Positions 7,691-15,945 of a stretch of 64,000 nucleotides of DNA are shown here, in pieces. The notes under the pieces are model-generated. The model was given only the letters and a program-made list of their open reading frames with translations, made no database searches and was not told the DNA's origin. How positions within the stretch are numbered: position 1 is the first letter of the stretch; the number at the start of each line of letters is the position of its first letter. This DNA comes from Pseudocoprococcus catus (GTDB lineage Bacteria; Bacillota; Clostridia; Lachnospirales; Lachnospiraceae), in the NCBI RefSeq assembly GCF_019734885.1, contig NZ_JAAXCM010000031.1:1-64000 (forward strand), read 5' to 3'. The position numbers and the translations under genes are program-made.

Positions 7691-8302
7691 ATGAAGGATG
7701 TTTTAAAAGGAGTAACTGTAAAAATTTTATCTTTAATCATCATTATTGCACTGATAGCAGGCGGAGGATATTTGGCCTATAAGCATTTCGTGGGCAATAT
7801 TTTTGGTGGGGTCGGACATGAAACTGTGAGCAGTGTCGATGTCGTAAAAGAGAAACTTGAAGTAGCGGCAGAATTGAATACCGGAAGTTATTTGTGTACG
7901 GATGTGATCACGAAAGCAGATTCTAAAACATTTAAAGACTGGAAGATTCCATTCACTGAAAAAAGTTTTATCGTGCAATACGACGGCATTGTCAAAGCCG
8001 GAATCAAGGATTTGACGAAGGCCGATGTATCACAGGATGAAGATACGATTATCATCAAATTACCTGATGTAGAGATCACAGGGATAGAAATTGATAATGA
8101 TTCATTTGAAAAACTGGATGAATCAAATAACATTTTTAATCCGATTACTGTTGAAGACCTGAACGATGCACAAAAGGATTTGAAAGATAAAATGGAAGCC
8201 CAAGCGATCGAAAAGGGTATTTTGGATATTGCCAGGGAAAATGCAGAAACGGTGATTTCTGGAATGTTATCTGATTATGACGTGCAAATTGAATGGAAGT
8301 AA
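7691..8302 (+). CDS. DUF4230 membrane-anchored protein
   Basis: 203 aa from the ATG at 7691, preceded by AGAGAGGA; an alternative ATG lies two codons earlier. One transmembrane helix (about residues 14-32, SLIIIIALIAGGGYLAY) is followed by an extracytoplasmic domain with the DUF4230 pattern. That includes VVKEKLEVAAEL, IVQYDGIVKAGIDL-type strands and a C-terminal LDIARENAETVISGML helix. The role of DUF4230 proteins is unknown. Confidence 0.8.
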   Translation: MKDVLKGVTVKILSLIIIIALIAGGGYLAYKHFVGNIFGGVGHETVSSVDVVKEKLEVAAELNTGSYLCTDVITKADSKTFKDWKIPFTEKSFIVQYDGIVKAGIKDLTKADVSQDEDTIIIKLPDVEITGIEIDNDSFEKLDESNNIFNPITVEDLNDAQKDLKDKMEAQAIEKGILDIARENAETVISGMLSDYDVQIEWK

Positions 8303-8397
8303 AGATGGAATAAAAGAGGCGGCTTGTCAATCCTCCAAAAACATACTACAATAAAATGGACGTGAAATGAAAACTGATGGATGAGGAGGAGACAAAA

Positions 8398-9150
8398 GTG
8401 AAGTTAATTTCATGGAATGTGAATGGCCTTCGCGCGGTTGTGGGCAAAGGCTTTGCGGATATTTTTAATGAACTGGATGCGGATATTTTCTGCCTTCAGG
8501 AGACGAAGCTGCAGGCGGGACAGATTGAACTTGATCTGCCGGGATATGAGCAGTACTGGAATTATGCGGAAAGGAAAGGCTATTCCGGAACAGCTGTATT
8601 TACCCGTATTAAGCCTTTGAATGTGACTTACGGTATGGATATTGAGAAACATGATACAGAAGGCCGTATGATTACTTTGGAATATGAGTCGTTTTATCTT
8701 GTGAATGTTTATACGCCGAATTCAAAGGAAGGACTGGCGAGACTTCCGTATCGGATGGAGTGGGAAGATGCTGTCAGAGCTTATCTGAAGAAGCTTGAGC
8801 AGAGGAAACCGGTTGTGCTTTGCGGTGATCTGAATGTTGCACATGAAGAAATTGACCTTAAGAATCCAAAGACGAACCGAAAGAATGCCGGCTTTTCGGA
8901 TGAGGAACGTGCCAAGATGACAGAGCTGCTTTCCGCGGGATTTATCGATACTTTCAGATATTTTTATCCGGATAAAACAGGAGAGTATTCCTGGTGGTCT
9001 TATCGTTTTAATGCACGTAAGAACAATGCCGGATGGCGCATTGATTATTTTATCGTGTCAGAGGCATTGAAAGACCGCCTGGTATCGGCATCTATTCATC
9101 AGGAGATATTTGGTTCTGATCATTGTCCTGTTGAGCTGGAGATGAAGTAA
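8398..9150 (+). CDS. exoA: Exodeoxyribonuclease III (AP endonuclease)
   Basis: 250 aa from a GTG at 8398 with GAGGAGG seven bases upstream. It is a full-length endonuclease/exonuclease/phosphatase-fold enzyme. Visible motifs are [10 protein letters not shown] (metal Asn), FCLQETKL (catalytic Glu), [24 protein letters not shown] and the C-terminal GSDHCPVEL with the catalytic Asp-His. It cuts DNA at abasic sites and removes 3' blocking groups in base excision repair. It appears to be monocistronic. Confidence 0.95.
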   Translation: MKLISWNVNGLRAVVGKGFADIFNELDADIFCLQETKLQAGQIELDLPGYEQYWNYAERKGYSGTAVFTRIKPLNVTYGMDIEKHDTEGRMITLEYESFYLVNVYTPNSKEGLARLPYRMEWEDAVRAYLKKLEQRKPVVLCGDLNVAHEEIDLKNPKTNRKNAGFSDEERAKMTELLSAGFIDTFRYFYPDKTGEYSWWSYRFNARKNNAGWRIDYFIVSEALKDRLVSASIHQEIFGSDHCPVELEMK

Positions 9151-9428
9151 TAGATTTTCAAAAGTAATTGATAATTTCTGGCCATAGTAGTGGACTTAAG
9201 GAAAACTGTATTTATTATGATTTGATAAGAACAAAAAAAGAAACGAGCAGCCCGTCTGAACAATAATATTGCTACACGGTAGTAAACTTCGTTTCTTGAT
9301 GATATTCTAAAGGGTTATCTTAAAAGTGTCAATACCTTTTGGATTAAAAATCACCGAACTTCTAATCAATGGTCTTTTGTCCTTCGAATAGACATACACT
9401 GTAAAAACAGCTTCTTCGGAGGATTTCC
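9151..9428. other. 278-bp spacer with long inverted repeat before spoIIID
   Basis: AAGAAACGA (9238-9246) and TCGTTTCTT (9289-9297) are perfect complements about 42 bases apart. A run of seven A precedes the left arm, so on the minus strand the stem would be followed by T. It may end the exoA transcript or act as a structured element. The sigma-E-like promoter of spoIIID lies downstream. No gene is seen. Confidence 0.45.
9372..9400 (+). promoter_or_regulatory. Candidate sigma-E promoter of spoIIID
   Basis: CATACACT (9393-9400) matches the sigma-E/sigma-K -10 consensus CATACAMT exactly. GTCTTTT (9372-9378), 14 bp upstream, is a partial -35 match. In Bacillus subtilis spoIIID is transcribed by sigma-E, which fits. 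Confidence 0.6.
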
Positions 9429-9689
9429 GTGAAAGATTATATCGAGGAGCGTGCAGTGGAGCTGGCCTGTTACATAATTGAAACAAAGTCAACGGTGCGG
9501 CAGACGGCCAGGCAGTTTGGCATATCGAAGTCAACAGTACATAAGGACGTTACGGAGCGATTGGAAGAGATTAATCCGTCTCTGGCATCAGAAACCAGAA
9601 AAGTGCTGGATGTCAATAAGGCGGAACGGCACATAAGGGGCGGACTGGCCACAAAAGAAAAATATATGCATCAGCATATGTATGGATAA
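9429..9689 (+). CDS. spoIIID: Sporulation transcription factor SpoIIID
   Basis: 86 aa from a GTG with GGAGG six bases upstream. The sequence matches SpoIIID across its length: YIEERAVELACYIIETKSTVR, a helix-turn-helix TARQFGISKSTVHKDVTERL, and the basic tail with ERHIRGGLATKEKY. SpoIIID is a mother-cell DNA-binding protein that activates and represses sigma-E-dependent genes and promotes sigK expression. The sigma-E-like promoter just upstream and a sigK gene elsewhere in the window support this role. Confidence 0.95.
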   Translation: MKDYIEERAVELACYIIETKSTVRQTARQFGISKSTVHKDVTERLEEINPSLASETRKVLDVNKAERHIRGGLATKEKYMHQHMYG

Positions 9690-9719
9690 TATAAGTTTAG
9701 ACATCAAGAGGTGATACAA

Positions 9720-9941
9720 ATGAAACGTTATAAAATTGTTCGAATTGATGAGGCAGATTATGGCTGCGAAGGCAGACCGGATGGAGAAGAGGCCATGGAC
9801 AGTGTCTGGCTGGAGGATGAGAATGGCGAGAGACATATCGTCAGGGCGTCGGATCAGATGCTTTATGACCGCCATCTGGATGAAGGCAGTCTGGTAACTT
9901 TTGATGAGAAAGGCTGTCTGACTGCCTGGTATCCCAAATAG
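9720..9941 (+). CDS. Small acidic protein of unknown function
   Basis: 73 aa from the ATG at 9720, preceded by AAGAGGTGA. It is acidic and beta-rich, opening MKRYKIVRIDEADYGCEGRP and ending LTAWYPK. I do not recognise a family. It follows spoIIID by about 30 bp and may share its transcript, so a sporulation role is possible by position only. A hairpin terminator follows. Confidence 0.6.
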   Translation: MKRYKIVRIDEADYGCEGRPDGEEAMDSVWLEDENGERHIVRASDQMLYDRHLDEGSLVTFDEKGCLTAWYPK

Positions 9942-9991
9942 CGGCGTCAGGTCGGCAAAATAGAACCAAATAAACAGACGCATGATGAGAA

Positions 9992-10037
9992 AACGAGATG
10001 AAACCAAACCGACAAGGCATGTTTCATCTCGTTCTTT
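9992..10037. terminator. Bidirectional terminator; arm shared with a repeat at 45.4 kb
   Basis: AACGAGATGAAAC (9992-10004) pairs perfectly with GTTTCATCTCGTT (10021-10033). T-rich sequence follows on both strands. It lies between the convergent small gene and the M20 peptidase. The right arm plus two bases (GTTTCATCTCGTTCT) recurs exactly at 45440-45454, so this may be one copy of a dispersed hairpin repeat. Confidence 0.7.
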
Positions 10038-10054
10038 CATTTTTATACAATATT

Positions 10055-11218
10055 TTACAGTATATTAGAAGCGATGAGCTGATGATAAACCTTCTCACAG
10101 CGGAGAATATCATCGATCACTACCCATTCGTCCGGCTGATGGGCGGCTTCAAGGCAGCCCGGGCCGTAGGACATACAGTTTCGATTATGAAGTTGTCCTG
10201 CGATGACAGCAGTATCTGTATAACCGGTAAAGCAGCTGACTTCCGGCTGCAGGCCTGTCACATGATGGCAGGCTTTTTTTAGTTCCGCCAGAAGCGGAGA
10301 GTCCGGGTTCATTTCGATGGGCGGACGGTCACCGGTGATGGTGTAAGAAGCTTTGACACCGGTCACCTTTTCCTCTGCCAGTCGGATCGCACTTTGTACG
10401 AATTTCGTTGTTTTGGCGGTGCTTAAAGGTGGCACGAGACGCATATCGATCCACAGTTTGCAGTGATCCGGTACAACATAAGGACGATAGCCGCCGGTGA
10501 TCTGACCGAATGTGACGGTTGAAATCCCCATATCCGGATGGGAAGGGGCGTCAAGGATGTTCTGACGAAGCGTGCTGATAATTTCTGCCATAGCAGCGAT
10601 AGCATCGGCACCTTTCCATGGTGTGCTGGCGTGGGCCGTATGGCCTTCCACATCAATTTCATACCACGTACGGCCTTTATGTGCCATCTGGATCTGGCCA
10701 TTTGTCGGTTCTGCATCAATGACCCAGTCTTTGGAAGTGATCCAGCCTGACCTTATGCAGGCTTCTGAACCGCGCATAAAGTCTTCCTCATCTATGGAAC
10801 AGATGAGTTTGAGGCTCCTTTTTGGAGTCTGGCCAGAAGTCTGGAGTGTTCTGGCAGCCATGATAAAAGCGGACAGGCAGCAGGCCAGACCGGATTTCAT
10901 ATCGCAGGCACCGCGGCCATAGATCCTGCCGTCCTTTTCAATGGCTTCAAAAGGCGGCATGGTCCATCCATCCCCGATGACGACGGTATCCATATGGCAG
11001 ATCATAACCAGAGCCGGAAGCTCCCCGGGTCCTGAAATCTCTGCCATCAGATTCGGACGGCCCGGCAGGACCTCCTTTCTGGTAATGATAACATTAGGTA
11101 AATCAGATAATTGCTGTTCGATCCAGTCAGCCATGGCTTTTTCATAAGTACCCGGGTCGGTACTGTCAATCCGGACCATAGCTTTTGTCATAGAGACAGC
11201 AGACGTTAAAAGTGACAT
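10055..11218 (-). CDS. M20-family metallopeptidase (ArgE/DapE-like)
   Basis: 387 aa with GGGAGG six bases before the ATG. Metal-binding motifs of the M20 family are in place: HMDTV (His75, Asp77), GRGACDMKSG (Asp106), the catalytic SIDEEDF (Glu144/Glu145) and a C-terminal His in GCLEAAHQPDE. The central dimerisation domain (about 185-290) has TAHASTPWKGADA. Family members deacylate N-acyl amino acids or cleave small peptides in the cytoplasm. Substrate cannot be fixed from sequence: acetylornithine, succinyl-diaminopimelate and other acylated amino acids are all possible. It is monocistronic. Confidence 0.88.
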   Translation of the reverse strand: MSLLTSAVSMTKAMVRIDSTDPGTYEKAMADWIEQQLSDLPNVIITRKEVLPGRPNLMAEISGPGELPALVMICHMDTVVIGDGWTMPPFEAIEKDGRIYGRGACDMKSGLACCLSAFIMAARTLQTSGQTPKRSLKLICSIDEEDFMRGSEACIRSGWITSKDWVIDAEPTNGQIQMAHKGRTWYEIDVEGHTAHASTPWKGADAIAAMAEIISTLRQNILDAPSHPDMGISTVTFGQITGGYRPYVVPDHCKLWIDMRLVPPLSTAKTTKFVQSAIRLAEEKVTGVKASYTITGDRPPIEMNPDSPLLAELKKACHHVTGLQPEVSCFTGYTDTAVIAGQLHNRNCMSYGPGCLEAAHQPDEWVVIDDILRCEKVYHQLIASNIL

Positions 11219-11251
11219 TGTAAATCCTCCCTGTTTATTTCTACAAAAATC

Positions 11252-11279
11252 AGTATACCCTTGTTTACTTAATAGTCAA
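11252..11279 (-). promoter_or_regulatory. Candidate sigma-A promoter of the M20 peptidase
   Basis: On the minus strand TTGACT (11279-11274) and TATACT (11257-11252) are 16 bp apart, about 35 bp upstream of the start codon. Confidence 0.6.
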
Positions 11280-11338
11280 TATGGAGGTTTTGTCAATCTG
11301 GCAGATGCCTGGATAGTTTTACAAACTTCAAGAAAAGA

Positions 11339-11367
11339 TTGAAATGTTCATATCCTTTATGTATACA
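11339..11367 (+). promoter_or_regulatory. Candidate sigma-A promoter of hydE
   Basis: TTGAAA (11339-11344), a 17-bp spacer and TATACA (11362-11367) precede hydE by about 80 bp. Confidence 0.55.
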
Positions 11368-11448
11368 TGTCCCTCGTCTGGTTATTTCGCCCTTTTCATG
11401 GTATACTTGTAGGAAAAGCGAATTTTGAAATTAAACGGGGTTTTAGAT

Positions 11449-12513
11449 ATGAAGTTAGTTGAAAAATTAATCCAAAATAGAATTTTGTCCAAAGAAGAGT
11501 TTGTGGAATTGCTGTCAAATACCAGTGCAGAGGATCGGGAAATACTTCGTAAAGAGGCGGTGCGTCTTCGGGAAAAGTATTACGGGCATGATGTTTATAT
11601 CCGCGGATTGATTGAGTTTACAAATTATTGTAAGAATAATTGTTATTATTGCGGCATTAGACGGGATAATCATCATTTGGAGCGGTACAGGCTGACGAAG
11701 GATGAGATTTTATCCTGCTGTGAGGGCGGTTATCGTCTCGGCTACAGGACCTTTGTACTTCAGGGCGGCGAGGATCCTTGGTTTAATGATGACAGGATGG
11801 AGGATATTGTCCGGAGTATAAGAGCAGCCTATCCTGAGTGTGCTATTACTTTGTCCATCGGTGAGCGTTCACGTGAAAGCTATCAACGATTAAAGGAAGC
11901 CGGTGCAGACAGATATCTGCTCCGTCATGAGACCGCCAATGAGGCCCATTACCGCAAACTGCATCCGGAGGAGATGTCTCTTGCCAACCGCAAGGCATGC
12001 CTTTATACCCTCAAAGAGCTGGGGTATCAGGTGGGTGCCGGTTTTATGGTGGGTGCCCCCGGTCAGACATTTGAATGTCTGGCAGAGGATTTGATTTTTC
12101 TGCAGGAACTGCAGCCTGAGATGATCGGCATCGGGCCGTTTCTGCCCCATCATGAGACACCATTTGCCAATGAAGAAAAGGGCAGCTATGATCTGACGAT
12201 TTTCCTGCTTTCAGTTCTCAGAGTAATGTTTCCGAATGTGCTTTTGCCTGCGACAACGGCACTCGGTACGATTAAGGCCACTGGGCGTGAACAGGGAATG
12301 CTGGCGGGATGCAATGTGGTGATGCCTAATCTTTCGCCGGTGGCCAACCGCAAACAGTATGAACTGTATGACAATAAGATCTGTACCGGGGATGAGGCGG
12401 CGGAGTGCAGAGGCTGTATGGAGAATCGTATGGCATCTGTGGGCTATCATCTTGTTGTGGACCGGGGAGATTTTAACAAAAGTATAAAGCAAAGCATACA
12501 TAAAAAAGGCTGA
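11449..12513 (+). CDS. hydE: [FeFe]-hydrogenase maturase HydE (radical SAM)
   Basis: 354 aa from the ATG at 11449; a TTG eight codons earlier is less likely. The radical-SAM signature CxxxCxxC is CKNNCYYC (Cys61, 65, 68), followed by GIRRDNHHLERYR. LQGGEDPWF and GFMVGAPGQT complete the barrel. A C-x7-C-x2-C pattern near the end (CTGDEAAECRGC) matches the second cluster site known in HydE. HydE helps build the diiron part of the hydrogenase H-cluster with HydF and HydG, neither of which is in the window. It implies that the organism makes an [FeFe]-hydrogenase. Confidence 0.92.
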   Translation: MKLVEKLIQNRILSKEEFVELLSNTSAEDREILRKEAVRLREKYYGHDVYIRGLIEFTNYCKNNCYYCGIRRDNHHLERYRLTKDEILSCCEGGYRLGYRTFVLQGGEDPWFNDDRMEDIVRSIRAAYPECAITLSIGERSRESYQRLKEAGADRYLLRHETANEAHYRKLHPEEMSLANRKACLYTLKELGYQVGAGFMVGAPGQTFECLAEDLIFLQELQPEMIGIGPFLPHHETPFANEEKGSYDLTIFLLSVLRVMFPNVLLPATTALGTIKATGREQGMLAGCNVVMPNLSPVANRKQYELYDNKICTGDEAAECRGCMENRMASVGYHLVVDRGDFNKSIKQSIHKKG

Positions 12514-12551
12514 ATGTTCTATACTATATCAACAGGAGTGAGTCGATACAC

Positions 12552-13040
12552 ATGAAAGATGTGCAGGGACTTATCGTCAGTTATAAACAGGAAAAGGCGG
12601 TTGTTGATATGGTTGGATGGATTGTAGCGTTGATATCCGGAGCTTTAATGAGCATTCAGGGTGTTATGAATACCGAAGTGACGAAGCAGACCAGTCTGTG
12701 GGTCAGTACAGGCTGGGTACAGCTGTCTGCACTGACCGTCTGTATTGCAGCCTGGCTCATCAGAGACAGGAGCAGTGTGACGGCTTTGATGGATGTCAGT
12801 CCGAAATATATGCTTCTTGGCGGTGTGATCGGTGCATTTATCACCCTCACGGTGATCGTCAGTATGAACCGGTTGGGCCCGGCCAGAGCGGTACAGCTGA
12901 TTGTTGTTTCCCAGATAGCGGTGGCGTATCTTATTGAACTTTTTGGCCTTTTTGGGGTAGAAAAGACAGAATTTCAGTGGTCAAAGTTTTTGGGACTTGG
13001 ATTGTCGATCATCGGTATTATCATTGTGAAGTGGAAATAA
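12552..13040 (+). CDS. YdcZ/DUF606-type membrane protein (DMT superfamily)
   Basis: 162 aa with AGGAGTG eleven bases upstream; an internal ATG at 12609 is an alternative start. Four or five hydrophobic helices fill the protein. The first ends in the GxxxSIQGVMNTE motif typical of the family; MNRLGPARAVQLIVVSQI and a terminal GLGLSIIGIIIVKWK follow. It belongs to the short drug/metabolite transporter relatives, which often work as pairs or dimers. The substrate is unknown. It follows hydE by 38 bp and may be cotranscribed. Confidence 0.82.
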   Translation: MKDVQGLIVSYKQEKAVVDMVGWIVALISGALMSIQGVMNTEVTKQTSLWVSTGWVQLSALTVCIAAWLIRDRSSVTALMDVSPKYMLLGGVIGAFITLTVIVSMNRLGPARAVQLIVVSQIAVAYLIELFGLFGVEKTEFQWSKFLGLGLSIIGIIIVKWK

Positions 13041-13102
13041 AGTTTTACAGGCAGGGGCAGCAGGAGGTACGAAAATAAAATCAAAATAAAGTCGTAAAAC
13101 GC

Positions 13103-13131
13103 TTGTAATCCCACAGGTTATTTTGTACAAT
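13103..13131 (+). promoter_or_regulatory. Candidate sigma-A promoter of the comEA cluster
   Basis: TTGTAA (13103-13108) and TACAAT (13126-13131) with a 17-bp spacer, 48 bp before the comEA start. Confidence 0.5.
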
Positions 13132-13178
13132 TAAAAGTGTGACTTTTGTATATCTGTTCTCTCCGGGGAAGGAGAGAT

Positions 13179-13802
13179 ATGCGTAAACTGAAGAATCTTA
13201 AGATGATGTTGACGGTGGCCTTTGTGATTGCAGCAGGTGTTCTTTTTTTCTATGATGGAAGAAAGGCATCGGATGTTCAGTGGGAGACAGCGGAGGAGAC
13301 AGAATCAGAGAATGAATCTTCCAGTATGGTATCGGGAGAGGATACAAAAGAGACGGAAAGTGTGAGTACAGAACCGGAGACGATATATGTTTATATTTGC
13401 GGGCATGTCGAAAAGCCGGATGTCTATGCTTTGGCAGCCGGTACAAGGCTTTATGAGGCTATTAAGGCGGCCGGCGGTGCACTGGAGGATGCAGATCTGC
13501 AGCAGTTGAATCTGGCGGATCCGCTGGCAGACGGACAGAGGATTTATGTTCCGGCAGAGGGAGAGACTGTCCTTTCGGCACAGTATACAGAAGATAAAAC
13601 GTCCAATGGACTTGTGAATATTAATACAGCGACTGCGGAGCAGCTTCAGACACTGCCGGGAATCGGTCAGGCGAAGGCCAATGCCATTGTAGCCTACCGT
13701 GAAGCCAATGGCAATTTTTCTTCTATAGAAGATCTGAGGAATGTTCCGGGAATTAAAGAGGGAGTTTTCGGACAGATCCAGTCGCTGATTTGTGTAAATT
13801 GA
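13179..13802 (+). CDS. comEA: Competence protein ComEA (SLBB + helix-hairpin-helix)
   Basis: 207 aa from the ATG at 13179, preceded by GGGGAAGGAGAG. An N-terminal membrane anchor (about 8-26) and a Ser/Glu-rich linker lead to an SLBB domain (YVYICGHVEKPDVYAL, near 67-120). Two C-terminal helix-hairpin-helix motifs follow (NINTATAEQLQTLPGIGQAKA and SIEDLRNVPGI). ComEA binds incoming double-stranded DNA outside the membrane and passes it to the ComEC channel, which is encoded 3.1 kb downstream. It may help DNA uptake, although competence has not been established for this group. Confidence 0.9.
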   Translation: MRKLKNLKMMLTVAFVIAAGVLFFYDGRKASDVQWETAEETESENESSSMVSGEDTKETESVSTEPETIYVYICGHVEKPDVYALAAGTRLYEAIKAAGGALEDADLQQLNLADPLADGQRIYVPAEGETVLSAQYTEDKTSNGLVNINTATAEQLQTLPGIGQAKANAIVAYREANGNFSSIEDLRNVPGIKEGVFGQIQSLICVN

Positions 13803-13812
13803 GGTGTGAGAT

Positions 13813-14502
13813 ATGGCGAATAAGGTTTTGGTTGTAGATGATGAGAAACTGATTGTCAAGGGCATCAAATTCAGTCTGGAACAGGATGGGATGGAAGTAA
13901 CGGCTGCTTATGATGGAAAGGAAGCCTATGAACTGGCCATGCAGAATGATTATGACATTATTCTGTTGGATGTGATGCTTCCTGAATTAAATGGCTTTGA
14001 AGTGTGTCAGATGATCAGGGAGAAGTCGGATGTACCGATCATTATGCTGACGGCCAAAGGCGACGATATGGACAAGATCCTTGGCCTTGAATACGGTGCG
14101 GATGATTATGTAACAAAACCATTTAATATTTTGGAGATCAAAGCACGTATTAAAGCGATTATCCGCCGTACAAAGGGGAGAAAGCAGGAACAGCCTGCAG
14201 AGCGTACAATTGTTTCGGGTGATATGCGTATTGATCTGGACAGCAGAAGAGTCTTTATCGGTGAGCGTGAAGTGAATCTGACGGCCAAGGAATTTGACCT
14301 TCTTGAGCTTCTGATCACGAATCCGAATAAGGTTTTCAACAGGGAGAATCTTCTGAATCTGGTATGGGGCTATGACTATCCGGGGGATGTCCGGACGGTG
14401 GATGTCCATGTCAGAAGACTGAGAGAGAAGATTGAGGCCAGCCCGAGCGAGCCAAAATATATACATACAAAATGGGGTGTTGGTTATTTCTTCCAGAAGT
14501 AA
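13813..14502 (+). CDS. OmpR/PhoP-family response regulator
   Basis: 229 aa. The receiver domain (1-115) has acidic-pocket Asp9/Asp10, phospho-acceptor Asp53 (LLDVMLPELNG) and Lys102 (VTKPF). The C-terminal winged helix (about 135-228) includes LTAKEFDLLELLITNPNKVF and GDVRTVDVHVRRLREKIE. Phosphorylation by the adjacent histidine kinase should control DNA binding. It starts 10 bp after comEA and overlaps the kinase gene. Sequence and length resemble WalR/PhoP-type regulators, but target genes are unknown. Confidence 0.92.
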   Translation: MANKVLVVDDEKLIVKGIKFSLEQDGMEVTAAYDGKEAYELAMQNDYDIILLDVMLPELNGFEVCQMIREKSDVPIIMLTAKGDDMDKILGLEYGADDYVTKPFNILEIKARIKAIIRRTKGRKQEQPAERTIVSGDMRIDLDSRRVFIGEREVNLTAKEFDLLELLITNPNKVFNRENLLNLVWGYDYPGDVRTVDVHVRRLREKIEASPSEPKYIHTKWGVGYFFQK

Positions 14503-15934
14503 GAAAAAGTTCAGAATAATTTTCAGGAGCATGCATGTCAAGCTCCTGTTTGCAATGATCGCCCTGGCGATCATTCCGATTCTGTTTTTACAGAGTTTTT
14601 ACATTAAGTATATGATGGATCACATCCGGACGAATCGAATTGATCTTGTGCGTAATTACGGCGCATTGATCGCGGAGGAGATGCTTCAGACGGATTATCT
14701 GGAGGGTGGAGATTCGGATGTGATCGATGGAGAGATTGAGCAGTTTTCAGGTCTTTATGACGGACGCATCATAGTGACCAATGATGATTTTGATGTCCGG
14801 ATGGATACCTATGGCATGCTGACAGGGAAGAAACTGGTGTCGGAACAGGTAGTGAATGCACTTCAGAACAATGAACAGTCTTATTATGACAAGGCGTCGG
14901 ATGAAGTGTGGCTGACCTATGTCATCAGAGATGGCAATGAGGATGACAAGGGTGAGATCAGGGGAATGATTCTTTTCTATGTTTCCTGCAAAGATCTCAC
15001 GGAGACCTGCGACACCATTACGAAGACAGTGACATTTGTTGTCATCGGCATCGGCCTTGTTCTTATTTTTATGTCCCTTGTAATGGCCAGAAGCTTTACG
15101 AAGCCATTTAAAGATATGGCAAATTCTATTAACAGGATTTCAGATGGCTTTTTTGATGAGAAAGTGAATTTGACGGGTTTTTCGGAAGTTGAACAGATAT
15201 CCGAAGCATTTAATACCATGCTGAATCGTTTACAGGAACTGGAGAGTTCGCGGCAGGAGTTTGTATCCAATGTCTCCCATGAATTGAAGACACCGCTGAC
15301 TTCCATGAAGGTACTCGCGGATTCCCTGAACATGCAGCCGGATGCTCCGGTGGAGCTTTATCGTGAGTTCATGCAGGATATTGGGGAAGAAATTGACCGT
15401 GAGAACACGATCATTAACGATCTGTTGTCGCTGGTGAAGATGGATAAGACGGAGGCGGATCTGAATATTGCTTCGGTGAACATCAATGATCTGCTTGAAT
15501 CAATTCTGAAGCGTCTGAAACCGATTGCCTCTAAGCGGAATATTGAGCTGGTTCTTGAAAGCTACAGACCGGTGACAGCAGAATGCGATGAAGTGAAGCT
15601 GACGCTGGCTTTGTCTAATCTGGTGGAGAATGCTATCAAGTACAATGTGGCAGGCGGTTGGGTTCAGGTGACCCTTGATGCGGATCACAAGTTTTTCTAT
15701 GTGACGGTGGATGATTCAGGTATTGGTATCCCGGAGGAATACCAGGATAAGATATTTGAACGCTTCTACAGAGTTGATAAAGCCAGATCGAGAGAAACCG
15801 GCGGAACAGGTCTGGGACTGTCCATTACCAAGAACATTATCCAGATGCATCATGGTGCCATCAAGGTAGCCAGCAAGGTGGACGAGGGAACAACTTTCTC
15901 TGTCAGAATACCGCTGACCTATATCAAGCAGTAA
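14477..15934 (+). CDS. Membrane sensor histidine kinase
   Basis: About 485 aa from a GTG at 14477 inside the end of the regulator gene; the exact start is uncertain. Transmembrane helices at about 21-40 and 184-204 flank a 140-residue extracellular sensor region. HAMP, HisKA (VSNVSHELKTPL, phospho-His about 268) and an ATPase domain follow, with N-box NLVENAIKYN, G1 DDSGIGIP and G2 GGTGLGLSI. It should phosphorylate the overlapping response regulator. It lies directly before a GerMN lipoprotein gene, hinting at a cell-envelope signal, though the stimulus cannot be read from sequence. Confidence 0.92.
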   Translation: MLVISSRSKKKFRIIFRSMHVKLLFAMIALAIIPILFLQSFYIKYMMDHIRTNRIDLVRNYGALIAEEMLQTDYLEGGDSDVIDGEIEQFSGLYDGRIIVTNDDFDVRMDTYGMLTGKKLVSEQVVNALQNNEQSYYDKASDEVWLTYVIRDGNEDDKGEIRGMILFYVSCKDLTETCDTITKTVTFVVIGIGLVLIFMSLVMARSFTKPFKDMANSINRISDGFFDEKVNLTGFSEVEQISEAFNTMLNRLQELESSRQEFVSNVSHELKTPLTSMKVLADSLNMQPDAPVELYREFMQDIGEEIDRENTIINDLLSLVKMDKTEADLNIASVNINDLLESILKRLKPIASKRNIELVLESYRPVTAECDEVKLTLALSNLVENAIKYNVAGGWVQVTLDADHKFFYVTVDDSGIGIPEEYQDKIFERFYRVDKARSRETGGTGLGLSITKNIIQMHHGAIKVASKVDEGTTFSVRIPLTYIKQ

Positions 15935-15945
15935 GGAGAGATGAA

